Below are positions 34,377-43,704 of a stretch of DNA of 55,125 nt, piece after piece (the stretch's first letter is position 1; every line of letters begins with the position of its first letter). The position numbers and the translations under genes were made by a program. Origin of the DNA: an uncultured bacterium. GTDB lineage: Bacteria; Pseudomonadota; Gammaproteobacteria; Burkholderiales; Burkholderiaceae_E. The stretch is taken from positions 1 through 55,125 of the forward strand of contig CAIPNM010000032.1 of assembly GCA_903866395.1 (NCBI GenBank), written 5' to 3'. The notes under the pieces are model-generated. The model worked only from the letters and a program-made list of their open reading frames with translations, ran no database searches and was not told the origin of the DNA.

Positions 34377-35717
34377 TTGAGCCCGCTTGACAGTGCCCAT
34401 CTCGAGGCGCTGAGGGCCGCAAACAACCGCGGCGCTACCGCTCCTCCCACGGAGCGAGCCCGGGTGATGCCGAAAGCGCGCCTTCTTTTGCTCGACACGA
34501 TCGGTTGCGTGTTATCGGGCCGGTCGAGCCCCCAGGTCCACGCGTTCGAGTCATTGCAGGGGCGAATCGACCCCGGCAGTTTCAACTTCCCTCACGGCCC
34601 AGGCCTATCGACCAGCGCTGCCGCTTCACTTGCCGCGATGGCCAGTGCCTGGGACGAAGGGTGTGAAGGGCTTCCTTATGCGCATGGGCGCCCAGCGCTT
34701 GCGCTCGTCGGAGCCCTGCTCGCGATTGGTGTCGCTCGTGGTCTTTCCATCGGTCGCGTGATCGAGTCGCTGGTGGCTGGCTACGAGGTCGGCGCGAGGG
34801 CGGGGGGCTGGCTGCGAATTGCTCCGGATATGCATGTGGATGGCAATTGGCCGGCCATGGGCGTTGCTGCAGGCGTGGGGCATCTGCTTGAGCTATCCCC
34901 CGCTCTTCGCTGGAACGCGATGGCGATGGTGGCCTGCCAGTTGCCCGCGAGTCTGTACCTGCCGATTCGTACCGGTGATGATGCCCGAAACACCTATCCG
35001 GCTCACGCCGCCGCGCTGGGCGTGCAGGCTGCACTCGCTTCAGCAGCTGGAATCAGCGCGCCTGAACAGGCAATCGCCGACTATGCACGCAACCGTGCCT
35101 ATCCTGACGGCCGCCCAGCCCCCGCTCACGACCGATGGTTCATCCTCGAGTCCTACTTCAAACCCCATGCAGGCGTGCGGCACGCACACTATGGCCTCGA
35201 GGCGGCGCTCAGCGTCCGAAATCAGTTGAGGGCACAAACCAGCTCGATTAGCCGGGCGCGGTTGCGTATCTACCCAGAAGCCACGATTTACGCGGGCAAC
35301 CGAAACCCGCAAGCACCGATCACCGCACAGTTCAGCCTTTCCCTAGGGGTGGCTGCGGGCCTGCGCTTCGGCGCCATGGACCCCGACCTGTTTCGCGACG
35401 AGCGGTTACACGATCTCGAGCTGCGACGCCTAGAGCAGTTGGTTGACATCGAGGCTGTGCCTGAATGGGGGCAGGATCGGAAGCGAGCGGCCCATCTTCA
35501 GGTGGAGACCAGCGAGGGCGCGGTCTTCGAGCAATCGGTCGACACGCTCGCCGGCAACCCGGAGCGGCCCCTCGCGCCTGAGCAGGTGGTCGAAAAGTTT
35601 GTGCGCTACAGCGCATCATCAATGAATCGCAAGTCAGCCGAGCAGTTCTGCTCAGCGGTGCTCCACGCGTCAGAGGAAACCAGCATTGCACGCGTGTGGC
35701 GCGATTCGATGACATGA
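34377..35717 (+). CDS. MmgE/PrpD family protein
   Basis: 446 residues, related to 2-methylcitrate dehydratase and cis-aconitate decarboxylase. The TTG at 34377 is preferred: the next Met (residue 31) would cut the N-terminal helix preceding KARLLLLDTIGCVLSGRSSPQ. Further family blocks are AAMASAWDEGCEGLPYAHGRPALALVGALLA, VESLVAGYEVGARAGG and FKPHAGVRHAHYGLEAAL. Substrate probably a tricarboxylate or similar acid. It follows the microprotein closely but has no evident photosynthetic role. Confidence 0.87.
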   Translation: MSPLDSAHLEALRAANNRGATAPPTERARVMPKARLLLLDTIGCVLSGRSSPQVHAFESLQGRIDPGSFNFPHGPGLSTSAAASLAAMASAWDEGCEGLPYAHGRPALALVGALLAIGVARGLSIGRVIESLVAGYEVGARAGGWLRIAPDMHVDGNWPAMGVAAGVGHLLELSPALRWNAMAMVACQLPASLYLPIRTGDDARNTYPAHAAALGVQAALASAAGISAPEQAIADYARNRAYPDGRPAPAHDRWFILESYFKPHAGVRHAHYGLEAALSVRNQLRAQTSSISRARLRIYPEATIYAGNRNPQAPITAQFSLSLGVAAGLRFGAMDPDLFRDERLHDLELRRLEQLVDIEAVPEWGQDRKRAAHLQVETSEGAVFEQSVDTLAGNPERPLAPEQVVEKFVRYSASSMNRKSAEQFCSAVLHASEETSIARVWRDSMT

Positions 35718-35775
35718 ACCGTTAATATTCCTGTCCGGAACCGCACCGCGGTCACTGCCCCGACTGGAGCTGCCC

Positions 35776-36411
35776 ATGAATCCGGCCAACGCCCCCTCCG
35801 CGCTCGACCCCATCCATCCGCTTCGCGATTTTATCGCCGACATGACCCGGCTGGTGAGTCGTACGAATTCGGAGCCTGAGCTGCTCGCTCAGGCCCGCCC
35901 GCTGCTCGCCAGGCTGCTCGCCCGAGCCGACTGGCTGCCAGAGGCCTACGCCCACGCCGAGCCCGGCGTCTACCGACAGTACCTGCTCTACTGTGACCCG
36001 CTCGAGCGTTTTTCGGTGGTGAGCTTTGTGTGGGGACCGGGAGCATCAACACCAGTGCATGACCACATGGTGTGGGGGCTGGTAGGCGTCCTGAAAGGTG
36101 CGGAGGTGTGCTGCGAATTCGAGCCCGACGGCCCCGACCGCGTGCGGGCCACGACGACCGATCATGTACTGCGGCAGGGCATGATCGAAGCGGTATCGCC
36201 CACTGTGGGCGACTGGCATCAGGTGCGTAACGCCCTCTCCGATACCAACTCGGTAAGCATCCATGTCTACGGCGGAAATATCGGATCAGTTCGCCGTCAC
36301 CGGGTAGACCCCAGCACCGGCAAGGTTCTGGACTTTATTTCTGGATATTCTTCCGAGCACCTGCCCAATTTATGGGACCGCTCGGCCGCGGTCCGGGCTG
36401 CATCGGCCTGA
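35776..36411 (+). CDS. Thiol dioxygenase, 3-mercaptopropionate dioxygenase-like
   Basis: 211-residue cupin of the cysteine dioxygenase family. Fe ligands: His95 and His97 in TPVHDHMVW and His163 in SIHVYGG. Arg67-Gln68 in GVYRQYLLY are the substrate-carboxylate Arg and the Gln typical of bacterial 3-mercaptopropionate dioxygenases, and the Cys that forms the mammalian Cys-Tyr crosslink is absent. Expected reaction: thiol plus O2 to sulfinic acid. Followed by a crotonase that could handle the product as a CoA ester. Confidence 0.87.
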   Translation: MNPANAPSALDPIHPLRDFIADMTRLVSRTNSEPELLAQARPLLARLLARADWLPEAYAHAEPGVYRQYLLYCDPLERFSVVSFVWGPGASTPVHDHMVWGLVGVLKGAEVCCEFEPDGPDRVRATTTDHVLRQGMIEAVSPTVGDWHQVRNALSDTNSVSIHVYGGNIGSVRRHRVDPSTGKVLDFISGYSSEHLPNLWDRSAAVRAASA

Positions 36412-36443
36412 CCAGCGCCTTCTACACCCAGTTCCTCCGCCCA

Positions 36444-37241
36444 ATGACCACGCACGATGCGACCCTTGCTGTCTCAGACGGTATTGGCTGGATCACGCTT
36501 GCGCGACCCAGTCGCGGCAATGCACTGTCCAGTACGTTGGTCGAGGCGCTCCTCGCCCATTTGACGCATTGCGTCAGCGACCCGCTGATCCACACGGTGG
36601 TATTCGTTGGTGCTGGCCGACATTTCTGTACAGGCTTTGATCTGGACCATCTCGAGCAGCGCACCGATGCGGAACTGCTCCACCGCCTGATCAGGATCGA
36701 GACGCTCCTCGATGCAGTGTGGCGTGCCCCGGTTCGCACCGTGGCCATCGCCCAAGGTCGTGTCTTGGGGGCAGGCGCAGATCTGTGGGTTGCCTGCGAT
36801 CAGCGCGTGCTCGCACCCGACGCCGTGGTGCGCTTTCCCGGCGCAGGATTCGGTATCGTGCTGGGCACTCGGCGGCTGGGACGACGGGTGGGTGCAGAGC
36901 GGGCGCTTGAGTGGACGTCCACTGGCACCTCAGTCGATTCCGCGCTCGCGCTTCACTCAGGCCTGGCAACTTCGGTTGCAGCCACCGCAGCGCCCGCGTC
37001 CACACCGCCCGAGCCGGCACTCGAAGGCGAGCTCTACACCTGGCGCCTGACACAGCTCGCCCCGGCCCGGAGCGTGGACCGCGCCACCTATGCTGCGCTG
37101 AAAGCGGCGTCTCGCGGCGGCGACGGTTTCGGCGCGAACGGATATTCCGACCACGACCTGGCTGCACTGGTTCGATCGGCGGCGCGCCCCGGGCTCAAGG
37201 CTCGCCTGCTCGCCTATCGGGACCGCAACAGTCCACGCTGA
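36444..37241 (+). CDS. Enoyl-CoA hydratase/isomerase family protein
   Basis: 265 residues; ATG 36444 lies 32 nt after the dioxygenase stop, and a longer frame would overlap that gene. Oxyanion loops are GRHFCTGFDLDHLE and QGRVLGAGADLWVACDQRVL, then FPGAGFGIVLGTRRLGRRVG. The C-terminal domain is short and Ala/Pro-rich. It may convert a sulfinopropionyl-CoA or an unrelated acyl-CoA; the pairing with a thiol dioxygenase is the only hint. Confidence 0.83.
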   Translation: MTTHDATLAVSDGIGWITLARPSRGNALSSTLVEALLAHLTHCVSDPLIHTVVFVGAGRHFCTGFDLDHLEQRTDAELLHRLIRIETLLDAVWRAPVRTVAIAQGRVLGAGADLWVACDQRVLAPDAVVRFPGAGFGIVLGTRRLGRRVGAERALEWTSTGTSVDSALALHSGLATSVAATAAPASTPPEPALEGELYTWRLTQLAPARSVDRATYAALKAASRGGDGFGANGYSDHDLAALVRSAARPGLKARLLAYRDRNSPR

Positions 37242-37278
37242 CCCCATCAGTCAGCTCAACGATTGCTGCGCTGCAAGA

Positions 37279-37284
37279 TATAAT
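37279..37284 (+). promoter_or_regulatory. TATAAT box just upstream of kup
   Basis: Perfect -10 hexamer ending 10 nt before the kup ATG; no convincing -35. It implies a very short leader (about 3 nt) if used. Confidence 0.35.
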
Positions 37285-37294
37285 CCACCGAGCC

Positions 37295-39172
37295 ATGAGT
37301 AGCCCCACCGGACAGCGACTTCCTGCGCTGATCATCGCCTCGCTCGGCGTCGTCTTTGGCGACATCGGCACCAGCCCCCTCTATGCGTTCAAGGAAGCAA
37401 TCGCCGCGCATGGAGCGAGCGGCAGCCTGCCGGCGGATACCGTCTTTGCGGTGCTGTCGATGATGTTCTGGGCAGTCACGATCATCGTGTCGCTCAAGTA
37501 CGTCACCGTCATGCTCCGATTCGATTATCGAGGCGAAGGCGGTGCACTGGCCCTGTTGTCCATCGCGCTCACCCGGGCTCGTTCGAAACCCTGGCTGATT
37601 GGGCTTGTATCGACATTAGGAATTCTGGCGGCGTCGCTGTTTTATGGTGACGCCATCATCACGCCTGCTATTTCAGTGCTGTCCGCGGTTGAAGGTATTG
37701 CCATCGCCGCACCGGCGACCGAACGCCTGATTGTGCCGATCGCGCTCGTCATTCTTATCAGCTTGTTCCTGATTCAACGCCGCGGGACGGCAAAGATCGG
37801 CGCCTTGTTCGGGCCCGTCATGATCCTCTGGTTTCTGGTGCTCGCGGTACTCGGCGTACGCAGCATCGTCGAGACGCCAGAGATACTGTGGGCAATCAAC
37901 CCCGTGCATGCAATCGGCTTTGCAATCGAGCATCCGGGTCTCACACTGGTTCTGCTGGGCGCTGTTTTCCTTACCCTCACCGGCGCGGAGGTGATGTATG
38001 CCGACCTCGGTCATTTCGGTCCGCGCCCCATTCGCATCAGCTGGTTTGCGCTGGTGTTTCCGTGCCTCATGCTCAACTACTTCGGCCAGGGCGCGCTGGT
38101 GCTGCGTGACCCCGAGGCGGTACGTAACCCCTTTTATCTGCTCGCGCCCGAGTCCCTGCTTGTACCGTTGATCATGCTCGCGACCTGTGCCACCGTGATC
38201 GCGTCGCAGGCCACCATTTCCGGTGCGTTCTCGGTCACGCAGCAAGCCTCGCGCCTCAATTACCTTCCGCGGTTGAGGGTGCGCTACACCTCGGAAACAT
38301 CGCGCGGCCAGATCTACATCCCGGTGGTGAACTGGATGCTGCTGGTAGCCGTGGTGCTGCTGGTGCTCGGCTTTCGAAGTTCCAGTCAGCTCGCCGCTGC
38401 TTACGGAATCGCGGTTTCGGGTGACCTGCTGATCGGCACTGCGCTTTTGTCAGTGACTGTCCTCCTCAGAAGGCATACTGCGACGGCAGTCTGGCTTCTT
38501 CCAGCACTCCTTATTTTCGGCGCACTCGAAGTCGTGTTTTTCATTTCCAACGTGAGCAAGATTGCCGAAGGCGGTTGGTTCCCGCTCGCCGTTGCCACCG
38601 TCATGTTCGCCGTGCTATCCACCTGGCGCCGTGGCACTGAGATCGTCCGCTCGCGCAAGGACGCCTCGCCGCGTAGCCGGGGGGACGCCTTCGCGCTCGA
38701 TCTCTCAGGCATACAGCGGGTGCCCGGCACGGCGGTGTTCTTCAGCTCTGGTCGAAGTGGTCACCCCACCAGCTTTCTGCACAACCTGCGCCATAACCGC
38801 GTTGCGCACGAGCAAGTGATTTTCCTCACCGTCGATTTCGTTGATGTTCCGCGGGTGTCTGACCACGATCGGCTGGAGATCGAACGCGGCGGTAACGGTA
38901 TCGTCCGGATTGTGGCTTCATTCGGTTTTCGCGAAGAGCCCGATGTCGCCCGGGTACTCTCGCTCGCGCGACGTCGAGGCGTCAGCATTGATACGAACGA
39001 CACCTCCTATTTCACCAGCAAGCCGGTGATCGTCTCCACCAGCCGCCGGGGAGTGTTTGGATGGCGACGCTCGCTGTTCGGGTGGATGTTGCAAAATAGC
39101 TCCAGCACAGCGAGCTATTTCGCCCTGCCGCCCAACCGGGTTGTTGAGCTCGGCACTCAGGTTGCGATCTGA
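37295..39172 (+). CDS. kup: Kup low-affinity potassium transporter
   Basis: 625-residue KUP/HAK/KT family potassium:proton symporter. Start ATG 37295; the 128-codon upstream extension runs antisense-like through the crotonase gene and is rejected. Signature GVVFGDIGTSPLYAFKEAI, then EGGALALLSIAL, FYGDAIITPAISVLSAVEG and YADLGHFGPRPIRISWF. About twelve membrane helices end near residue 450, followed by a cytoplasmic C-terminal domain (VPGTAVFFSSG). Confidence 0.95.
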   Translation: MSSPTGQRLPALIIASLGVVFGDIGTSPLYAFKEAIAAHGASGSLPADTVFAVLSMMFWAVTIIVSLKYVTVMLRFDYRGEGGALALLSIALTRARSKPWLIGLVSTLGILAASLFYGDAIITPAISVLSAVEGIAIAAPATERLIVPIALVILISLFLIQRRGTAKIGALFGPVMILWFLVLAVLGVRSIVETPEILWAINPVHAIGFAIEHPGLTLVLLGAVFLTLTGAEVMYADLGHFGPRPIRISWFALVFPCLMLNYFGQGALVLRDPEAVRNPFYLLAPESLLVPLIMLATCATVIASQATISGAFSVTQQASRLNYLPRLRVRYTSETSRGQIYIPVVNWMLLVAVVLLVLGFRSSSQLAAAYGIAVSGDLLIGTALLSVTVLLRRHTATAVWLLPALLIFGALEVVFFISNVSKIAEGGWFPLAVATVMFAVLSTWRRGTEIVRSRKDASPRSRGDAFALDLSGIQRVPGTAVFFSSGRSGHPTSFLHNLRHNRVAHEQVIFLTVDFVDVPRVSDHDRLEIERGGNGIVRIVASFGFREEPDVARVLSLARRRGVSIDTNDTSYFTSKPVIVSTSRRGVFGWRRSLFGWMLQNSSSTASYFALPPNRVVELGTQVAI

Positions 39173-39179
39173 GGCAATC

Positions 39180-39761
39180 ATGGCATTCAAACTCCCGCGA
39201 AACTCCCTGTTTGCGATTCTGTTGCGATCCCCCTGGTGGATCAGCTTTGCTATCGCCGGTGCGCTGTCGCTAGCGGCCACGGCGCTGCTGCCCGAGGCCT
39301 ATCGGGTGGTCGGAGCACTGAGCTCTTTACCCTTTGTCATCATCGGCGTGATGGCACTCAGACGCCAATGGAGCCTGCCCGGCGAGCGGGAAATTGAGCG
39401 CACGGCACGCCTTCTATCCTCCATGAACTGGCAGCAGTTTGCGCCGCTCGCCCAGGCTGCGCTTTCAAAAGACGGACAGGTCGTGCGCGAGCATCGGGGG
39501 CCCGCAGCCGACTTCATCCTTCATGACGCACAGGGGTGTCGCCTGGTCATGGCCAAGCGCTGGAAGTCCGCCCGCCTCGGTGTGGAAGCGCTGCGCGAAC
39601 TGACTGAGGCCTTCGACGCGGCCGGCGCGAGCGCGGGCGTTTTCATTTTTCTGGGCGAGGTGACCGAACCGGCGAGCCGGTTCGCGACGTCAAACCGGAT
39701 CGAGATCTGGGGCGCGGCCGAGCTGGCAGGTCGGCTCAGGGGTAAGCTCCCCGCGGAGTGA
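39180..39761 (+). CDS. Membrane-anchored degenerate Mrr-like (restriction-endonuclease fold) protein
   Basis: 193 residues: two N-terminal membrane helices (WISFAIAGALSLAATALL; RVVGALSSLPFVIIGVMAL) and a C-terminal Mrr-type domain. The Mrr core is seen as ADFILHD...RLVMAKRWKSARLGVEALRELTEAF and GASAGVFIF. In active Mrr nucleases the central motif is QxK (QCKRWK); here it is MAK, so catalysis is doubtful. Starts 7 nt after kup, likely co-transcribed. Could be a sensor or scaffold. Confidence 0.7.
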   Translation: MAFKLPRNSLFAILLRSPWWISFAIAGALSLAATALLPEAYRVVGALSSLPFVIIGVMALRRQWSLPGEREIERTARLLSSMNWQQFAPLAQAALSKDGQVVREHRGPAADFILHDAQGCRLVMAKRWKSARLGVEALRELTEAFDAAGASAGVFIFLGEVTEPASRFATSNRIEIWGAAELAGRLRGKLPAE

Positions 39762-39788
39762 AGGTCGCGCAAGCCGCCAGGCCCCGCC

Positions 39789-40277
39789 TCAGCGCACCTG
39801 AAGCCGACTCAGGTATTCCACCAGCCAGAGCAGACGCGTTCTCACGTACGCTTCTGGGTCATAGGGTACGTCCATGTAGTATTCGGCGCCCTGAATCCGA
39901 TAGTCACGTCCCCAAATGGGCATTTCGCGTGAGCCATGTGCGGTGACGGTGCCCCCCTCAATGGTTTGATAGACCCGGTCTATCGGGAACACGCCACCGT
40001 TCTTCCGCGAAAGCTGGGTCAGATCAGGCGGCGCGCGCTTCAGCAGTTCGACCACCGAGCCATCGCCCTGGCCGCCCTTTCCATGGCAGGCCGCGCAGTT
40101 CGACTCGAACTCTCGCTTGCCGGGATCGCCCCCCCGTCGCTCCTGAGCCCGCTGAGACGCGCCTGACTGCGCGCCAGACCCAGACTGCGCCCAGGCCCCA
40201 CCCGCTGCCGTCAATAACGCCAGCGCTTCGATGACCACCACCGCCCCCATCACGCACGAACGTTTCACTTGCTTCAT
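39789..40277 (-). CDS. Class I c-type cytochrome
   Basis: 162 residues; the inner Met at 40277 is chosen since GGAGG lies 5 nt upstream. Signal peptide up to AWAQ, then a Ser/Gly/Gln-rich linker. One heme motif CAACH, followed by GKGGQGDGSV and the distal Met in REMPIWGRD. Periplasmic monoheme electron carrier, similar to subunits or donors of dehydrogenases and oxidases. Divergent from the RND pump gene. Confidence 0.9.
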   Translation of the reverse strand: MKQVKRSCVMGAVVVIEALALLTAAGGAWAQSGSGAQSGASQRAQERRGGDPGKREFESNCAACHGKGGQGDGSVVELLKRAPPDLTQLSRKNGGVFPIDRVYQTIEGGTVTAHGSREMPIWGRDYRIQGAEYYMDVPYDPEAYVRTRLLWLVEYLSRLQVR

Positions 40278-40488
40278 TTTGGCCTCCATCAGCTGAGGCC
40301 TTCACCCTGACACCGCCTGCTTCGAGCGCTTTGACCGAGCGCACCATTGGAGACAGCAAAGACGCCTCGCGATTTCGCCAGTAGACCCTTTGCTTGAGAA
40401 ATATCGAACAAATCCGGCACACTGGTGGGTTATCCGACTGGTCGTGACGTTTACGCCCAGGGTTTCCGCACCAGACCCGGCGCCCTCC

Positions 40489-43400
40489 ATGCTCGTATCC
40501 ATCGTTCGTACCGCGCTAGACAAGCCCTACACCTTCGTGGTGATGGCACTGTTGCTTCTGATCCTGGGTCCGCTCGCCGCGATCCGAATGCCGACCGACA
40601 TCTTTCCGGCAATCCGCATTCCTGTCATCGCGGTGGCATTCAGTTACACCGGACTTCCCCCCGACCAAATGTCGGGCCGGATCTGCACGCTGTTCCAGCG
40701 CGGCCTCACCACCACGGTGAACGATATCGAGCATATCGAGGCCAATTCCTACACCGGCATCTGCATCATCAAGATTTTTTTCCAGCCGGGCGTGAACATC
40801 TCGATCGCCAATGCACAGGTGACAGCTGCCGCGCAGGTGTCGGTCAGGCAGATGCCGCCCAACACCACACCACCCCTTATCCTTAACTACAACGCTGCAA
40901 CCGTTCCGGTGCTGCAGCTCGCGCTGGCCGGTCAGGGTATGAGCGAGCAGCAACTGTTCGACGCCGGCGTGAACATGGTTCGACCGCAGCTGGTCACCGT
41001 ACCGGGCGTAGCGATTCCCTGGCCCTACGGCGGCAAGCAGCGAATCGTCCAGATCGACATCGATCCGCTTGCGCTTCAGGCGCGAGGCCTGTCGGCGCAA
41101 GACGTGGCCAACACGCTGGCGGCGCAGAACATTGCAATTCCGGTGGGCTCGCAGAAGATCGGCGAGTTCGAGTATTCAATGCGTCTTAACAACATCGTGA
41201 CGCAGATTGCCGAGCTGAACGACCTGCCCATTCGCTCAACCGGCGGCTCCACCATCTATGTGCGTGATGTGGCCAACGTGCACGATGGCAATGCCCCGCA
41301 GACCAGCATCGTGTCGGTTGAAGGTAGCCGCTCGGTTTTGTTGTCGGTGCTAAAAAACGGCGGAGCCTCGACGCTCTCTATCGTGTCGGGCGTGCGGGAC
41401 AAGCTCGCTCAGATGCGCGCTGCGCTTCCTGAACAGCTATCCGTTACACCCATCAATGATCAGTCCATCTTCGTTCGAGCCGCAGTGACGGGTGTGGCCG
41501 TGGAGGGCGTCATTGCCGCCGCGCTCACCAGCCTGATGATCTTGCTGTTTCTGGGAAGCTGGCGCCCTACCCTCATCATCGCTACGTCCATTCCCCTGTC
41601 CATCATGGGCGCCATCCTGGGGCTGGCGGCCATTGGTGAAACGCTCAATCTGATGACGCTTGGGGGTCTGGCGCTGGCCGTGGGCATTTTGGTTGACGAT
41701 GCCACCGTCACCATTGAAAACATCAACTGGCATCTCGAGCAAGGCAAGGATGTGGAGACCGCGATCATGGACGGCGCGCGCCAGATCGTGACCCCCGCCT
41801 TTGTCTCGCTGCTCTGTATCTGCATCGTATTCGTGCCGATGTTTTTCCTGGAGGGCGTGGCGCGCTATCTGTTCGTGCCGATGGCGCTGGCGGTGATCTT
41901 CGCGATGGTGTCCTCGTTCATTCTGTCCCGAACGCTGGTCAACACCATGGCCAAGTATCTGCTCAAGGCCCATGACACCCACGCTCATGGCGCGTTACTC
42001 GAGCGAGCTCCCACCCGCAACCCACTGGTATGGTTCCAGCGCGGATTTGAGCGACGCTTCGAGCGCTTCCGGCTCGGTTATCAGTCGCTGCTAGTCTGGG
42101 CGTTGGAGAACCGGAAAAAATTCGTGCTCGGTTTTATGGCGTGCGTGCTGGCCTCATTTGCGCTGGTTCCCTATCTGGGCACCAACTTCTTCCCGGCGGT
42201 CGACAACGGCCAGATCCTCCTCCACGCCCGGGTGCCTGTGGGTACGCGGGTGGAGGAAACTGCTGTGCGGTTTGCTCGGATCGGGCAGGTGATCCGTCAG
42301 GTCATTCCGCCGGAAGAGATCGAAGCGATGGTCGATATCATCGGGCTGCCTCCGTCCAGTATCAACCTGGCCTACAACAACACCGGTGTGATCGGCACCC
42401 AGGACGGCGATGTTCAGATCGCGCTCAAGAAAGGACACCGGCCAGTGGCCGACTACGTCCGGGAACTGCGCGAAGTCCTGCCCCGAGAATTCCCCGACAC
42501 GGTCTTCTCGTTTCCGCCCGCTGACATCGTCAGCCAGATCCTGAATTTCGGCGCACCAGCGCCTATCGATATTCAGATTCGGGGGCTCAACCTCGAGGCG
42601 AACTTTGCTTACGCAGAGAAGCTCCTGAAGGAGTTGCGAAAGGTTCCGGGCGTGGCCGATGCGCGTATTCAGCAGTCACGCCGGTCGCCTATCTTTAATG
42701 TGGAGGTGGATCGAACCCGCATCCAGGAGTTCGGCATGAGCGCCCGCGACATCACCAACAGCATGGTGGTGAACCTTGCAGGCAGCAGTCAGGTGGCCCC
42801 GACCTACTGGCTGAACCCGGTCAACAGCATCATCTACCCAATCGTGATGCAAACCCCGCAATATCAACTCGACTCACTGGCCGCGATTGAGAATCTGCCG
42901 CTTACCCCGGCAAGCGCTGCGCCGGGCAGTTCGCCCCAGGTGTTGGGAGGCCTCGCCAACTTTCAGCGCGGATCCGCCAATGCGGTGGTGAGCCAGTACG
43001 AATTGCAGACGCTGGTTCAGGTGAACGCCACCACACAGGATCGTGACCTGGGTGCGGTCGCGCGCGATGTTCGAAAGCTCATCGCCGACACTGCAGGTGA
43101 CGTGCCACGCGGCACGCGTGTGGTCCTGATCGGGCAGGTGCGCACCATGGAACAGGCCTTCTCGGGGCTGATGTACGGGCTTCTCGGCGCAATCGGCCTG
43201 ATTTATTTGCTTATCGTGGTGAACTTCCAGTCATGGAAGGATCCGTTCGTGATCATCACGGCCCTGCCGGCTGCGCTGGCTGGCATTGTCTGGATGCTAT
43301 TTGCCACCCACACCACGTTGTCCGTGCCCGCGCTAACCGGCGCGATCATGTGCATGGGGGTCGCCACCGCCAACAGTGTGCTGGTGATCAGCTTTGCCCG

Positions 43401-43704
43401 CGAGCGTCTCGACCAGGGCTTGAATGCGGTCGAGGCCGCGCTCGAAGCCGGCTTTGTCCGATTCCGTCCAGTGCTCATGACCGCGCTTGCCATGATCATC
43501 GGCATGTTGCCGCTAGCGCTGGGAGTGGGCGAAGGCGGCGAACAAAATGCGCCCCTCGGCCGCGCGGTGATCGGCGGCCTCCTGTTTGCAACTGTCGCCA
43601 CCCTCGCCTTTGTTCCGGTCGTCTTTGCGATGATGCATGCCCGCGACGGAAAGCGCCCTAACCCCGCCTCACCTGCAGGAGAACCGTATGTCGCTGCCGC
43701 TTGA
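40489..43704 (+). CDS. RND-family efflux transporter permease
   Basis: 1071-residue inner-membrane proton-driven pump. ATG 40489 gives the family N-terminus IVRTALDKPYTFVVMALLLLILGPLAAIRMPTDIFP; a TTG 99 nt upstream is rejected. The proton-relay acidic pair is in GGLALAVGILVDDATVTIENI. Two porter halves and the second repeat (PALTGAIMCMGVATANSVLVI) are intact. No heavy-metal Met motif stands out, so organic substrates are likelier. It overlaps the adaptor gene by 17 nt; no outer-membrane factor is present. Confidence 0.93.
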   Translation: MLVSIVRTALDKPYTFVVMALLLLILGPLAAIRMPTDIFPAIRIPVIAVAFSYTGLPPDQMSGRICTLFQRGLTTTVNDIEHIEANSYTGICIIKIFFQPGVNISIANAQVTAAAQVSVRQMPPNTTPPLILNYNAATVPVLQLALAGQGMSEQQLFDAGVNMVRPQLVTVPGVAIPWPYGGKQRIVQIDIDPLALQARGLSAQDVANTLAAQNIAIPVGSQKIGEFEYSMRLNNIVTQIAELNDLPIRSTGGSTIYVRDVANVHDGNAPQTSIVSVEGSRSVLLSVLKNGGASTLSIVSGVRDKLAQMRAALPEQLSVTPINDQSIFVRAAVTGVAVEGVIAAALTSLMILLFLGSWRPTLIIATSIPLSIMGAILGLAAIGETLNLMTLGGLALAVGILVDDATVTIENINWHLEQGKDVETAIMDGARQIVTPAFVSLLCICIVFVPMFFLEGVARYLFVPMALAVIFAMVSSFILSRTLVNTMAKYLLKAHDTHAHGALLERAPTRNPLVWFQRGFERRFERFRLGYQSLLVWALENRKKFVLGFMACVLASFALVPYLGTNFFPAVDNGQILLHARVPVGTRVEETAVRFARIGQVIRQVIPPEEIEAMVDIIGLPPSSINLAYNNTGVIGTQDGDVQIALKKGHRPVADYVRELREVLPREFPDTVFSFPPADIVSQILNFGAPAPIDIQIRGLNLEANFAYAEKLLKELRKVPGVADARIQQSRRSPIFNVEVDRTRIQEFGMSARDITNSMVVNLAGSSQVAPTYWLNPVNSIIYPIVMQTPQYQLDSLAAIENLPLTPASAAPGSSPQVLGGLANFQRGSANAVVSQYELQTLVQVNATTQDRDLGAVARDVRKLIADTAGDVPRGTRVVLIGQVRTMEQAFSGLMYGLLGAIGLIYLLIVVNFQSWKDPFVIITALPAALAGIVWMLFATHTTLSVPALTGAIMCMGVATANSVLVISFARERLDQGLNAVEAALEAGFVRFRPVLMTALAMIIGMLPLALGVGEGGEQNAPLGRAVIGGLLFATVATLAFVPVVFAMMHARDGKRPNPASPAGEPYVAAA

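Noticed and set aside
36911-37294. 128-codon N-terminal extension of Kup
   Set aside because: It runs through the upstream crotonase in another frame; the Kup family N-terminus matches ATG 37295.
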